Of a DNA stretch of 5,864 nt, positions 5,733 through 5,864 are shown piece after piece. The stretch covers positions 1-5,864 of the forward strand of contig JAUTXM010000252.1 in the NCBI GenBank assembly GCA_030838025.1, read 5' to 3'. A program made the translations under genes and the position numbers. Position 1 is the stretch's first letter. Each line of letters opens with the position of its first letter. The notes beneath the pieces were generated by a model. That model did not search any database. It worked only from the letters and a program-made list of their open reading frames with translations, and was not told the DNA's origin. The stretch comes from Acidimicrobiaceae bacterium. GTDB taxonomy: Bacteria; Actinomycetota; Acidimicrobiia; Acidimicrobiales; Palsa-688.

Positions 5733-5864
5733 AGCGGGACCGGGCCTGCCCCAGCACCTCGCTCAGCGTCAGGTCATCGAGCGACGCAACGAGCACATCG
5801 GCGGCCGACAAGTCGAGGTCGACCGTCAAGGCGTGGGGCACCGCGACGGTGAACAGTCCCGCGG
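5731..5864 (-). CDS. HAD-like hydrolase, C-terminal end (5'-truncated)
   Basis: The last 43 complete codons of a minus-strand gene end at TAG (5733-5731); the start lies beyond the right edge. The peptide AGLFTVAVPHALTVDLDLSAADVLVASLDDLTLSEVLGQARSR matches the closing part of beta-phosphoglucomutase-type HAD hydrolases. In that family the core sheet's AG-hydrophobic-VAVP strand is followed by a (T/S)-x-DLDLSAADVVV-x-SL segment and an EL/EVL helix. Family members are Mg-dependent phosphatases or phosphomutases acting on small phosphorylated metabolites in the cytosol. The catalytic DxD motif lies outside the window, so substrate and subclass cannot be judged. The next gene in the same direction, the secreted Asp-box protein, begins 129 bases downstream with its own ribosome-binding site. 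A shared transcript is possible, but a functional link is not suggested. Confidence 0.8.
   Translation of the reverse strand, partial: AGLFTVAVPHALTVDLDLSAADVLVASLDDLTLSEVLGQARSR

Overview
The window is GC-rich bacterial DNA, roughly two-thirds GC by eye, with G/C-biased third codon positions. The gene content points to Actinomycetota: an actinobacterial-type UvrA paralogue C-terminus, a DUF6893-type micro-protein, an S9 peptidase and a VOC-DUF1905 pair. An uncultured or acidimicrobial-type lineage is plausible, but this is inferred from general protein resemblance and not tested.

Layout, left to right. The 3' end of a UvrA-like ABC protein runs to 170. A gene-poor stretch (171-584) follows; it holds a run of predicted stem-loops (208-309) and a faint, probably decayed minus-strand reading frame. 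A 39-residue single-pass membrane protein of DUF6893 type lies at 585-704, behind a clear Shine-Dalgarno sequence. After a featureless gap come three plus-strand genes that look like one transcription unit: an S9 prolyl-oligopeptidase-family peptidase with a complete catalytic triad (922-2928), a VOC/glyoxalase-fold protein (3012-3395), and a DUF1905 protein only 4 bases further on (3400-3699). A lipoprotein-like start at 3758 loses coding character and runs into an unusual 87-bp imperfect palindrome (3985-4071) made of four related 18-19-bp units in head-to-head pairs. From the right, on the minus strand, come the 3' end of a HAD-like hydrolase (5731-5864) and a secreted six-Asp-box (BNR) beta-propeller protein (4147-5601), convergent with the plus-strand genes. 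The palindrome and a second hairpin lie between the two converging groups.

No phage, CRISPR, toxin-antitoxin or biosynthetic system is visible. Most of the window is ordinary chromosomal housekeeping and accessory sequence. The parts most worth a second look are the four-unit palindrome, the stem-loop cluster downstream of the UvrA-like gene, the overlooked micro-ORF and the eroded lipoprotein gene next to the palindrome.
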